From: JBPBQZ01 sp050955105
Lineage (GTDB): Bacteria; Pseudomonadota; Gammaproteobacteria; Burkholderiales; Burkholderiaceae
Length of the DNA: 31,092 nt
Assembly (NCBI GenBank): GCA_050955105.1
Contig: JBPBQZ010000064.1
Span: forward strand, 1-31,092
Direction: 5' to 3'
Every line of letters starts with the position of its first letter. The first letter of the stretch is position 1. Shown here one piece after another: positions 1 through 7,785 of the stretch. A program made the position numbers and the translations under genes. Below the pieces are notes generated by a model. It was not told the DNA's origin. It searched no databases and saw nothing but the letters and a program-made list of their open reading frames with translations.

Positions 1-430
1 GCAGCGCCGCGCGTACGCCGCGCAGTACTCGTTCGCCGCGGGCAATGCCGCCGCGCAATGGAATGAAGGGATGAAGCGCGGCGTTGGGTGCGTTGGGTGC
101 GCGATGGCTGCTGTCGACACCCTGCGCGCTGAGGGCAGTTGACGCGCCCGGCGCAAGCGGCAGATCCAGCGCGTCGCGCGCGGCCCGCGCCAGCGGCTCG
201 AAAATGCGCTCGCCGTCATCACGGGCCAGCGCCTGCAGACCGGCATCCAGGTCGGCGCTTTGCCAGAACCGTTGCGGCGCGTGCGCCGCCTGGCGCCGCG
301 CGCGTACCAGCATCCACGCCTGACCCAGCATCAGGCACCAGCTCAGTACCGACATGACAGCCAGCAGCAGCGCAACCGTGCGGGTTACCGCATCGCCGTC
401 GATCAACCACTGCAAGGCCTGGCTTTCCAT
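1..430 (-). CDS. MotA/TolQ/ExbB-family proton channel protein (partial, 3' end outside window)
   Basis: The visible N-terminal 143 residues start MESQALQWLIDGDAVTRT. One strong hydrophobic helix (about residues 17-40) is followed by a basic stretch (RARRQ) and a long, Ala-rich cytoplasmic part containing FWQSADLDAGLQAL. This is the usual N-terminal layout of MotA/TolQ/ExbB proteins, inner-membrane subunits that use proton flow to drive a partner. The frame is open to the window edge, so the later membrane helices are not seen. The ATG lies 10 bp after the dapB stop and has an AAGGG Shine-Dalgarno, so it is probably the third gene of bamE-dapB-this. No ExbD/TolR/MotB partner is visible because the window ends. 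The family call rests on topology and on the known Burkholderia gene order; the exact job is unknown. Confidence 0.7.
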   Translation of the reverse strand, partial: MESQALQWLIDGDAVTRTVALLLAVMSVLSWCLMLGQAWMLVRARRQAAHAPQRFWQSADLDAGLQALARDDGERIFEPLARAARDALDLPLAPGASTALSAQGVDSSHRAPNAPNAALHPFIPLRGGIARGERVLRGVRAAL

Positions 431-440
431 CGTGGGCCCT

Positions 441-1250
441 TCAGGCCGGCGTCCGCAGTCCGAGTACGTCCTGCATGTCGAACAGGCCCTGTGAGCGCGT
501 TTTCAAAAAGCGCGCCGCCTTCAGGGCGCCTTGCGCGTAGCTTTCGCGGCTCGACGACTTGTGGGTAATTTCGATGCGCTCACCGATACCGGCGAACATC
601 ACTGTGTGATCGCCGACGATATCGCCGCCGCGCACGGCCGAGAAGCCGATGGTGTCTGGATCGCGCTCGCCGGTAATGCCCGAGCGACCATACAAAGCAT
701 GCTCTGCAAATTGCCGCCCGGAGGCACGGGCCACGATCTCGCCCATTTTCAGCGCCGTGCCCGACGGCGCGTCGACCTTGTGCCGGTGGTGCGCCTCGAT
801 GATCTCGATGTCGTAGCCGCTGGACAGCAAGCGCGCTGCCATTTCCAGCAGTTTGAAGGTGGCATTTACGCCAACGCTCATATTGGGCGCGAACACGATC
901 GCCAGCGATTCGGCGGCGGCGTTGATCTGCGCCAATTGCTCCGGCGCGAAGCCGGTGGTGCCGATGACCATCTTCACGCCATGACTGCGGGCCGCCTGCA
1001 GATGCGTGAGCGTACCCTCGGGCCGCGTGAAGTCGATCAGGCAGTCAGCCTGCCGCAGCACCGCGTCGACATTGTCACTAATCGATACACCCGTATCGCG
1101 CCCCAGGAAAGCACCTGCATCGCGGCCGACCAGTGGGTCGTCCGGCAGCACCAGCGCACCCGCAAGCGTGAGCTCGGGGGCTGCCTTCAGCGTGGCCTCG
1201 ATCAACATCCGCCCCATGCGCCCGGAAGCGCCGGCAATCGCAATCTTCAT
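441..1250 (-). CDS. dapB: 4-hydroxy-tetrahydrodipicolinate reductase
   Basis: A 269-residue protein, the normal length for DapB, which makes tetrahydrodipicolinate with NAD(P)H in the lysine / meso-diaminopimelate pathway. The N-terminal Rossmann motif GASGRMGR is at residues 7-14. The substrate motif EAHHRHKVDAPSGTAL (about 152-167) carries the paired histidines H154/H155 and the catalytic lysine K158. The start MKIAIAGASG is chosen because it begins the Rossmann strand and has an AGGAG Shine-Dalgarno 7 bases upstream. The same frame is open much further upstream but only as a shadow of bamE. The bamE stop codon overlaps this Shine-Dalgarno, so the two genes are probably translated together. 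Its product feeds peptidoglycan made with meso-DAP, which fits mpl and mtgA later in the window. Confidence 0.96.
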   Translation of the reverse strand: MKIAIAGASGRMGRMLIEATLKAAPELTLAGALVLPDDPLVGRDAGAFLGRDTGVSISDNVDAVLRQADCLIDFTRPEGTLTHLQAARSHGVKMVIGTTGFAPEQLAQINAAAESLAIVFAPNMSVGVNATFKLLEMAARLLSSGYDIEIIEAHHRHKVDAPSGTALKMGEIVARASGRQFAEHALYGRSGITGERDPDTIGFSAVRGGDIVGDHTVMFAGIGERIEITHKSSSRESYAQGALKAARFLKTRSQGLFDMQDVLGLRTPA

Positions 1251-1260
1251 CTGCACGCTC

Positions 1261-2163
1261 CTACTGGGCGGTCGAGCCGGACGAGTTCGACGAATCGCTG
1301 TTCGACGGCGCCAGGATCGGCTGGTTCGGCAACAAGCCCGCGGCATCGCTGCCGGTGCTATCGCCATTGCTCTGACCGGCATTGCCTGCCGGCGCGCGCA
1401 AGCGGAACTGCGGCTCGGGCGCATTGGGCACCGGCGACTGCGCGCCGCCTTGCACCACCGGCTGCGGGATGCCGTGCGCCGGCGCGCCGTTGGTGCGGCT
1501 GGGCGACGGCTGCGACAGATCGGCGTTGCTGCGACGCGAAATATCCACGTTGGCCGGCACCGACGAAGCGGCAGCGGCAGCCGGGGCCTGCGCGGTCGCG
1601 GCAGGAGCGCTTGCGGCGGCGGCGCTGGCGGGCGCCGTGGCGGTGCCGTTGCGGGCCGCGGCATCTTGTGCGCGCGCGGTCGCGGCATCACGCGCCTTGG
1701 CCTTCTCTTGGCGCGCCGCGGTGGTTTCGTTCTTGTCGCCGTCGATCTCGGCAATCAGGTCTTGCTCGCTCGGCAGGTCGAGTGCGCCAGTCCAGTGATC
1801 GAGGCTGTCGCCGTTGAAATACACCACCAGATCACGCTGCTGCACCACCGAAGTCGAGCCGCGCTTGAAATAAAAGACGTAATCCCAGCGATCGGCATGG
1901 AACATATCGGTCAGCAGCGGCGTGCCGATGGCATTGCGTACTTGTTCGCGGCTCATGCCGACGGTAAGCTTCGCCGCCGCTTCCGCCGAAACAAAGTTTC
2001 CCTGCACCACGGTCACCCGATAAGGCGTAATGTGTTCGATTACGCGGTTGCTGAGGCCGTTATAAGTTGAACATGCCGCAAGTGCGAGCACGGCTGTCAA
2101 TGCGATCGCGGCGTGCGACGTCAGGTGTCGTACACCGTATCGCTTCGAAGAAAGAAGAGTCAT
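1261..2163 (-). CDS. bamE: Outer membrane assembly lipoprotein BamE with long low-complexity tail
   Basis: A 300-residue lipoprotein precursor. The signal peptide ends in a lipobox (LALAACS) with the acylated cysteine at C31. The BamE/SmpA domain follows (about 35-140): NRVIEHITPYRVTVVQGNF, then VGMSREQVRNAIGTPLLTD and the strand pattern FHADRWDYVFYFKRG. BamE is the small lipoprotein of the BAM complex that inserts beta-barrel proteins into the outer membrane. Classical BamE is only about 110-120 residues. Here roughly 150 extra residues rich in Ala, Pro, Ser and Asn follow (residues ~150-300). Such extensions are known in Burkholderia relatives, so this is odd but not unique. It is divergent from fur, as in many proteobacteria, and 10 bp upstream of dapB. 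Confidence 0.92.
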   Translation of the reverse strand: MTLLSSKRYGVRHLTSHAAIALTAVLALAACSTYNGLSNRVIEHITPYRVTVVQGNFVSAEAAAKLTVGMSREQVRNAIGTPLLTDMFHADRWDYVFYFKRGSTSVVQQRDLVVYFNGDSLDHWTGALDLPSEQDLIAEIDGDKNETTAARQEKAKARDAATARAQDAAARNGTATAPASAAAASAPAATAQAPAAAAASSVPANVDISRRSNADLSQPSPSRTNGAPAHGIPQPVVQGGAQSPVPNAPEPQFRLRAPAGNAGQSNGDSTGSDAAGLLPNQPILAPSNSDSSNSSGSTAQ

Positions 2164-2283
2164 GTCGTCAGTCGGGCGGAGTGCCGCAGGCTTGCGCGGA
2201 GTGTCGGACGGCCGGATTATGTCCGGAAAGGCAAAAAACGCATTAATATGGGGCTTCGTATTGTACTCTAGCGATGATTCACG
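2164..2283. promoter_or_regulatory. Divergent bamE / fur promoter region
   Basis: 120 bp between two genes that start in opposite directions, noticeably richer in A and T than the flanks. It must hold both promoters. A candidate -10 for bamE on the minus strand is TACAAT (2260-2265, about 97 bases from the bamE start). No convincing -35 box was found for either gene. fur genes are often autoregulated, but I could not align a Fur box here. Confidence 0.45.
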
Positions 2284-2724
2284 ATGACTAGTCCCTCCGA
2301 TCTGAAGAGCATTGGCCTCAAGGCCACGCTCCCGCGCCTGAAGATCCTGGAGCTTTTTCAAAACTCCGAAACCCGGCATCTCACGGCCGAGGACGTTTAT
2401 CGTCATCTGCTTCTCGACAAACTCGACATCGGCTTGGCCACGGTTTACCGGGTGCTGACCCAGTTCGAGCAAGCCGGCCTGCTCTCGCGCAGCAACTTCG
2501 AGTCGGGCAAGGCAATGTTCGAACTCAACGAGGGCAAGCATCACGATCACCTGGTGTGTCTTGACTGCGCCCGCGTCGTCGAGTTCAACGACCCAGAGAT
2601 AGAATCGCGACAAAAAATGATTGCGGCACGTTACGGCTTTGCGCTGCAGGAACACGCGTTGTCGATGTACGGCGCCTGCATCACCGAAAACTGCCCGCAC
2701 AAAAAGACCCGCTCCCACGGCTAG
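2284..2724 (+). CDS. fur: Ferric uptake regulator Fur
   Basis: A 146-residue metal-dependent repressor, near the usual 140-150. The N-terminal winged helix holds the recognition helix region GLATVYRVLTQFEQAGLL (about 50-67). The metal-binding and dimer half contains HHDHLVCLDC (86-95, with His residues and the CxxC pair C92/C95), and a second cysteine pair (C132, C137) lies near the C-terminus. With Fe2+ bound, Fur shuts off iron uptake genes. The ATG start immediately gives the family N-terminus (SDLKSIGLKATLPRLKIL). It is divergent from bamE and convergent with gap across a terminator. Confidence 0.97.
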   Translation: MTSPSDLKSIGLKATLPRLKILELFQNSETRHLTAEDVYRHLLLDKLDIGLATVYRVLTQFEQAGLLSRSNFESGKAMFELNEGKHHDHLVCLDCARVVEFNDPEIESRQKMIAARYGFALQEHALSMYGACITENCPHKKTRSHG

Positions 2725-2743
2725 CGGCGCAGAACCTTCAAAA

Positions 2744-2770
2744 AAAACCGCTGCACCTGGCAGCGGTTTT
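2744..2770. terminator. Bidirectional rho-independent terminator between fur and gap
   Basis: A perfect 10-bp inverted repeat (AAAACCGCTG / CAGCGGTTTT) with a 7-base loop. A runs on one side and T runs on the other, so it can end transcription of fur on the plus strand and of gap on the minus strand. It sits 19 bp after the fur stop and 35 bp after the gap stop. Confidence 0.85.
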
Positions 2771-2805
2771 CACAATAATGCTCGGCTTGTCGGCTGCCGC
2801 CCAAC

Positions 2806-3816
2806 TTACTTCGCGTGCGCCAGTGCCACGGTCGTGTCGAGCATCCGGTTCGAGAAACCCCATTCGTTGTCGTACCAGCTCGATACCTTGACCAGGCTGC
2901 CGGATACTTTCGTCAACGTGGCATCGAAGTTCGACGAAGCCGGGTTGTGGTTGAAGTCGACCGACACCAACGGTGCCGTGTTGTAGGTGAGAATGCCTTT
3001 CAACGCGCCGTCTGCCGCTTCTTTCATGATGCTGTTCACTTCGTCGACGCTGGTTTCGCGCGCGGCGATGAACGACAGATCGACGATCGAGACGTTGATG
3101 GTAGGCACGCGAATCGCAAAGCCGTCGAGCCGGCCATTCAATTCGGGCAATACCAAACCCACCGCCGAGGCCGCGCCGGTCTTGGTCGGGATCATGCTGT
3201 GCGTGGCCGAACGCGCGCGCCGCAGATCTTCGTGATAGACGTCGGTCAACACTTGATCGTTGGTGTAGGAGTGAACCGTCGTCATCAGGCCGTTCACCAG
3301 GCCGATCTTTTCGTGCAAAGGCTTGACCAGCGGTGCCAGGCAATTGGTGGTGCACGAAGCGTTCGAAATCACCGTGTCGCTGGCTTTCAGCACATTGTGG
3401 TTCACGCCATAGACGATCGTGGCATCGACGTCCTTGCCGCCCGGTGCCGAGATGATGACCTTCTTCGCGCCGCCTTTGATGTGCGCGCTGGCCTTTTCCT
3501 TGGTGGTGAAGAAGCCGGTACATTCCAGCACTACGTCGACGCCCAGCTCGCCCCACGGCAATTCGGCCGGGTTGCGGTTTGCCAGCACGCGGATACGGTC
3601 GCCATTGACGATCAGGTAGTCGCCGTCGACGGAGACTTCACCAGGGAAACGGCCGTGCGCGGTGTCGTATTGCGTCAGGTGGGCGTTGGTCTGCGCATTG
3701 CCCAGATCGTTGATTGCGACGATCTCGATGTCCTGCTTCTTGCCACCTTCGTAAAAGGCCCGCAAGGTATTGCGGCCGATCCGGCCGTAGCCGTTGATTG
3801 CAACGCGAATCGTCAT
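2806..3816 (-). CDS. gapA: Glyceraldehyde-3-phosphate dehydrogenase, type I
   Basis: A 336-residue enzyme of full family length that oxidises glyceraldehyde-3-phosphate to 1,3-bisphosphoglycerate with NAD. The NAD-binding start is MTIRVAINGYGRIGR. The active-site signature SNASCTTNC has the catalytic cysteine at C155. The C-terminal WYDNEWGFSNRM motif is intact. The start is preceded by a strong AGGAG Shine-Dalgarno. It lies 27 bp downstream of tkt on the same strand, so tkt-gap is a likely operon for central carbon metabolism (pentose phosphate cycle, glycolysis). Confidence 0.97.
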   Translation of the reverse strand: MTIRVAINGYGRIGRNTLRAFYEGGKKQDIEIVAINDLGNAQTNAHLTQYDTAHGRFPGEVSVDGDYLIVNGDRIRVLANRNPAELPWGELGVDVVLECTGFFTTKEKASAHIKGGAKKVIISAPGGKDVDATIVYGVNHNVLKASDTVISNASCTTNCLAPLVKPLHEKIGLVNGLMTTVHSYTNDQVLTDVYHEDLRRARSATHSMIPTKTGAASAVGLVLPELNGRLDGFAIRVPTINVSIVDLSFIAARETSVDEVNSIMKEAADGALKGILTYNTAPLVSVDFNHNPASSNFDATLTKVSGSLVKVSSWYDNEWGFSNRMLDTTVALAHAK

Positions 3817-3843
3817 GGTCGTTTCTCCTGGTTGCTCAATGAA

Positions 3844-5922
3844 TCATTCGAAAACAGCTTGGGCGGCCTCGACCAGCTTGTCGACAGTCAGCCCGAAATA
3901 GGCGAACAGCTCAGGCGCGTTGGCCGACTCGCCGAAGCGGTCCAGACCCAGCACCGCGCCGTCGAGCCCAACATACTTGCGCCAAAAATCGGTCACGCCG
4001 GCCTCGATGGCCACGCGCGGCACGCCGGCCGGCAATACCTGCGCCTTCCAGGCGGCATCCTGACGATCGAACACCGTGGTAGCGGGCATCGATACCACGC
4101 GCGCATCGATGCCAGCGGCGGCCAGCGGCGCGACCGCGGACAGCGCCAGCGACACCTCGGACCCGGTGGCGATCAGCACGACTCGGCGCGCGGCGGCGGC
4201 GCCGCCAACGTTCGCGAAGTCACGCACCACGTAGCCACCGCGTGCAATCTGCGCGAGCTGCGCGTCGTCGCGCGGGATAAACGGCAAGTTCTGGCGGCTG
4301 AAAATCAGGCAGCTCGGCCCAGACCGTGCGATGGACTCGGTCCATGCGTAGGCGGTTTCGACAGTATCGGCCGGGCGCCAGACGTCCAGGCCCGGTATCA
4401 GGCGCAGACTTGCCAGATGTTCGATCGGCTGATGGGTGGGGCCATCTTCGCCAAGCCCGATCGAATCATGCGTGAAGACGAAAATCGAGCGCGCCTTCAT
4501 CAGCGCCGCGACGCGCAGCGCATTGCGACTGTAATCGGAGAAGGTGAGGAAGGTGCCGCCGAACGGCCGGTAGCCACCATGTACGGCGATGCCGTTGATG
4601 GCTGCGCTCATGCCGAATTCGCGTACGCCGTAGTTGATGTGATTGCCGGCGCCGATGGGCGATGCGCCCGGCGCCGCCGCGGCATGTGCCGCACCGTCGG
4701 CCACGTCGCCGGCGGCGCGCACCGGCGTCGAACCCTTCCAGTTGGTCAGGTTGGAGCCCGTCAAATCGGCGGAGCCGCCCAGCAACTCGGGCAGCAGCGC
4801 GGCGACGTCGCCCAGCGTTTGCTGCGACGCCTTGCGGCTGGCGATGGTTTCGCCCTTGGCTGCGGTGGCGGCGATCAAGGCTTTCACGCCCTCAGCCCAG
4901 TTGTCCGGCAATTCGCCGCGCACACGCCGTTCGAATTCGGCCGCTTGAGTGGGAAAGCGCTCGCGGTAAGTCGCGAACCGCCGCGTCCAGTCGCTTTGCG
5001 CGCGCGCTCCCGCTTCGAGCGCGCTCCATTGTGCGTACACCTCGTTGGGAATCTCGAACGGCGGCGACGACCAACCGATGGCAAGCCGCGTCGCCGCGAT
5101 TTCAGCCGCGCCCAAGGCTGCGCCGTGCACGTCGTGGCCGCCCGCCTTATTGGGCGAGCCCTGGCCGATTGTGGTTTTGCAGCAGATCAGCGTCGGCTTC
5201 GAGGTGCTTTGCCGGGCCTGTGTCAACGCGGCATCGACCGCGGCCACATCATGGCCGTCTACCGCGCGGATCACGTTCCAGCCGTAGGCTTCGAAGCGCT
5301 TCGGCGTATCGTCGCCAAACCAGTGCCTGACGTCGCCATCGATCGAAATGCCGTTGTCGTCGTACAGCACGATCAGCTTTCCCAAGCCGAGTGTGCCGGC
5401 CAGCGAACAGGCTTCGTGCGAAATACCTTCCATCAGGCAACCGTCGCCAACGAAGGCATACGTGTGATGATCGACGATCGACAGGTCGGGCTGGTTGAAT
5501 TCGCTCGCCAGCAGCGCCTCGGCCAGCGCCATGCCGACGGCGTTGCCCAGCCCCTGCCCCAGCGGGCCGGTGGTGGTTTCAACGCCGGGCGTAATGCCGT
5601 ATTCGGGGTGGCCGGGCGTTTTGCTGTGCAGTTGCCGGAAGTCGCGCAATTCCTCGATCGGCAGCGCGTAGCCGGTGAGATGCAGCAATGAGTAAAGCAA
5701 CATCGAGCCATGGCCGTTCGACAGCACGAAGCGGTCACGATCGGCCCAGCTCGGGTCGGCGGGATTGTGCTTCAGGTGCCGGTGCCACAGCGCCACGGCG
5801 ATTTCCGCCATGCCCATCGGCATGCCGGGGTGGCCCGAATTGGCTTGCTGCACGGCATCCATGGCCAAGGCACGGATCGCGTTGGCCATCTGGTGGGACT
5901 GAGTGTTTGCTTGAGCGGTCAT
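3844..5922 (-). CDS. tkt: Transketolase
   Basis: A 692-residue thiamine-diphosphate enzyme that moves two-carbon units between sugar phosphates, linking glycolysis and the pentose phosphate (or Calvin) pathway. Visible landmarks are NSGHPGMPMGMAEI near the N-terminus, the ThDP/metal motif GDGCLMEGISHEA followed by LIVLYDDNGISIDG, the pyrimidine-binding half with FSDYSRNALRVAALM, and HDSIGLGEDGPTHQPIEHLASLR (substrate loop). The start MTAQANTQSHQMANAIRAL is preferred because it begins at the conserved MANAIRAL block. The open frame runs to 6045, but that extra 41-residue stretch is unlike any transketolase. The MANAI methionine (11 residues later) is an alternative start. It lies upstream of gap in the same operon. 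Confidence 0.96.
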   Translation of the reverse strand: MTAQANTQSHQMANAIRALAMDAVQQANSGHPGMPMGMAEIAVALWHRHLKHNPADPSWADRDRFVLSNGHGSMLLYSLLHLTGYALPIEELRDFRQLHSKTPGHPEYGITPGVETTTGPLGQGLGNAVGMALAEALLASEFNQPDLSIVDHHTYAFVGDGCLMEGISHEACSLAGTLGLGKLIVLYDDNGISIDGDVRHWFGDDTPKRFEAYGWNVIRAVDGHDVAAVDAALTQARQSTSKPTLICCKTTIGQGSPNKAGGHDVHGAALGAAEIAATRLAIGWSSPPFEIPNEVYAQWSALEAGARAQSDWTRRFATYRERFPTQAAEFERRVRGELPDNWAEGVKALIAATAAKGETIASRKASQQTLGDVAALLPELLGGSADLTGSNLTNWKGSTPVRAAGDVADGAAHAAAAPGASPIGAGNHINYGVREFGMSAAINGIAVHGGYRPFGGTFLTFSDYSRNALRVAALMKARSIFVFTHDSIGLGEDGPTHQPIEHLASLRLIPGLDVWRPADTVETAYAWTESIARSGPSCLIFSRQNLPFIPRDDAQLAQIARGGYVVRDFANVGGAAAARRVVLIATGSEVSLALSAVAPLAAAGIDARVVSMPATTVFDRQDAAWKAQVLPAGVPRVAIEAGVTDFWRKYVGLDGAVLGLDRFGESANAPELFAYFGLTVDKLVEAAQAVFE

Positions 5923-6408
5923 GAATCGTCGATCGGGAGCGTGTTGCGAAATGTCTGGCGCAAGCCTGACAAGCCGGACCAAACGGTCGGCGCTGCCCTC
6001 GAGCGGCCCGGTCAGGCCTCGCATTGCATCGCGAGGCCCGCGCACGGTCGGCGCGGCGTTGGATGACGAATCTCGCCGATTGAAAACGAACCGGCGCGTA
6101 GGTCGCGGCGCGCCTCGAAGGAGGCCGGCCGACGGACTGGCCGCGGCTGTAATGTGGGCCGTATTCTAACAGACAGCATGCAAGCGACGGGCGCGGCTTA
6201 CGGCCACCCCATGCCTTTTGCGGGGACCTGGGACCGACCGGGGTCGCCTCGGCGCGTCGGCGGTGAGCCCAGTTGCGCCGACCATTCGACGCAGCCGTGG
6301 CACACTTGCCGCTCTTTCCAGGCAAGCGCGCGGCGACGCTGGCTTGGGGCGCGCGCCGGCGACGCGTCGCCGCGCCACCACCGACACTTTTTGATCAGCG
6401 AGCTATCG
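5923..6408. other. 486-bp intergenic region between divergent tkt and rsmE
   Basis: No convincing gene is seen here: the open frames are Arg/Pro-rich, as expected from GC-rich noncoding DNA. It must carry the promoters of tkt (minus) and rsmE (plus). The only -10-like box I can point to is TAGAAT on the minus strand (6163-6168), about 240 bases before tkt and without a matching -35. No hairpin or operator stood out. The length is larger than other gaps in the window. Confidence 0.5.
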
Positions 6409-7182
6409 ATGCACCGTCTGTTTGTCGAGCGACCCCTGCGGGTTGGCGAATCGCTGCAGCTTCCAGAAGAAGCATTTCGCCATGCGAGCGTGCTGCGCCT
6501 GCGTGTGGGCGAGACTTTGCGTCTATTCAATGGCCAAGGCGGCGAATATACGGCAGAAATTACTCAGTTCGACAGAAAGAACGGCACTGCGCGCATCGAT
6601 GCCTTTCTGCCTCGCGAAGCCGAGTTGCCCTACACGATCACCTTGGCGCAAGGCATTGCCGGCGGCGAAAAGATGGACTGGCTGGTGGAAAAAGCGGTGG
6701 AATCGGGCGTGAGCAAGATCGTGCCGCTCAGCACCGCGCGCTCGGTGGTGCGGCTGGATCCGGTACGCGCTGAACGGCGGCGGCTGCACTGGCAAGCGTT
6801 GGTGCAGGCGGCTTGCGAGCAATGCGGGCGCAATCGACTGCCTGAGATAGCGGCAGTACGAAACTTCGGCGCCTGGCTGGAGGAAATGACCGGCGCGAGC
6901 GGTGTGCAGGGTGCGCCGGGCGCATCACACTCGAACGCCAACGAACTGCGCTTGACCTTATCGCCGCGCGCGCAAAAAACCATCAACGATCTGCCCGTTA
7001 CCGCGCCTGCCGGTGAAGTTATCGTATTGATCGGACCGGAAGGAGGATTGTCGGAAGACGAAGAACTGCTAGCCACGCAGTATGGATTTACCGCGCTATC
7101 GGTCGGACCGCGCATTCTGCGCACCGAAACCGCGGGCATCGCAATACTGTCGGTGCTGGCCGCGCGCTGGGGCGGCTGGTAA
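6409..7182 (+). CDS. rsmE: 16S rRNA (uracil-1498-N3)-methyltransferase
   Basis: A 257-residue SPOUT-class methyltransferase that modifies U1498 of 16S rRNA using S-adenosylmethionine. The N-terminal PUA-like part reads MHRLFVERPLRVGESLQL, with EEAFRHASVLRLRVGE. The trefoil-knot SAM-binding end has IVLIGPEGGLSEDEE, then LSVGPRILRTETAG, both hallmarks of RsmE. EKAVESGVSKIVPL is also typical. The ATG was chosen for this family N-terminus. The frame is open further upstream but gives only Arg/His-rich residues. It is convergent with the barstar gene 38 bp away. Confidence 0.95.
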   Translation: MHRLFVERPLRVGESLQLPEEAFRHASVLRLRVGETLRLFNGQGGEYTAEITQFDRKNGTARIDAFLPREAELPYTITLAQGIAGGEKMDWLVEKAVESGVSKIVPLSTARSVVRLDPVRAERRRLHWQALVQAACEQCGRNRLPEIAAVRNFGAWLEEMTGASGVQGAPGASHSNANELRLTLSPRAQKTINDLPVTAPAGEVIVLIGPEGGLSEDEELLATQYGFTALSVGPRILRTETAGIAILSVLAARWGGW

Positions 7183-7184
7183 AT

Positions 7185-7210
7185 GGTCCGGGCGCCCGTG
7201 CACCCGGACC
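7185..7210. terminator. Hairpin between convergent rsmE and barstar gene
   Basis: An 8-bp perfect inverted repeat (GGTCCGGG / CCCGGACC, 10-base loop) just after the rsmE stop. There is no T run on either side, so it is a weak or rho-assisted end rather than a classical terminator. Confidence 0.4.
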
Positions 7211-7220
7211 TCGGCTCGCC

Positions 7221-7778
7221 TTAAGCGAATGAGTAGAAAACGCGGAACGGTATCCGGCGCTCGGCCCAGAACTCAGCCGCATCGCGAAACACGTCGAGCA
7301 GCGTTTCGCGCGCTTCCTTGTCGAAACGCTGGGCGGCGGGCAGTGCTTCGAGCACTATCACGAAGCCGCGCTGCGCGCCTGCCTTGTCGACCATATCGGT
7401 CAGGCAATCGAACAGGGCGTCGTAGTTCTTGCCGAAATGTTTCGGAAACAGGAACGACGTAGCGATGGTTTCCAGCGCCTCCGCCTTGGTAAGGACGTGG
7501 CCCGCGTTCGCGTAGAGAAAGTGATGGCCGAGCCGGCTCGCCTCGTCGGCGAGGTCGGGCACCCTGAACGCACGTATCGACTGCACGATATTCGACCGTA
7601 CAGTCTTGAACAGATTCATATCCGCGTCGCCGGAAGAATTGTCTATACCCGTTTCCCTGGGCGCGCCCAGCGTACTGGCGGTGCGCAAAGCCATCACCCG
7701 CTTGAACAAGTTGGTATCGCTCCGTCCGAACAAATCGCTCGCGACAGCGGAGTCTTGCGTCAGCATGTTGCCGCTCAT
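7221..7778 (-). CDS. Barstar-family ribonuclease inhibitor
   Basis: The C-terminal ~115 residues match the barstar (barnase inhibitor) family: FPKHFGKNYDALFDCLTDM is the inhibitor helix that plugs the RNase active site, followed by KAGAQRGFVIVLEALP and a family-like C-terminus RIPFRVFYSFA. Two starts are possible. The one given (MSGNMLTQDS, 185 aa) lies 7 bases after the ribonuclease stop, with GGGA upstream. The internal MNLFKTVRSN (7619, 132 aa) would drop a 53-residue N-terminal extension and lacks a good Shine-Dalgarno. The extension carries a NLFKRV motif similar to the NLFKTV at the second start. The protein is presumably cytoplasmic and protects the cell from the RNase encoded just upstream. 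Confidence 0.85.
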   Translation of the reverse strand: MSGNMLTQDSAVASDLFGRSDTNLFKRVMALRTASTLGAPRETGIDNSSGDADMNLFKTVRSNIVQSIRAFRVPDLADEASRLGHHFLYANAGHVLTKAEALETIATSFLFPKHFGKNYDALFDCLTDMVDKAGAQRGFVIVLEALPAAQRFDKEARETLLDVFRDAAEFWAERRIPFRVFYSFA

Positions 7779-7785
7779 CCCGTTG

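Noticed and set aside
2815..5691. A 958-codon plus-strand open frame opposite gap and tkt
   Set aside because: It is rich in Arg, His, Val and Asp with no family motif, and both opposite-strand genes are unmistakable. Long antisense frames are expected in GC-rich DNA.
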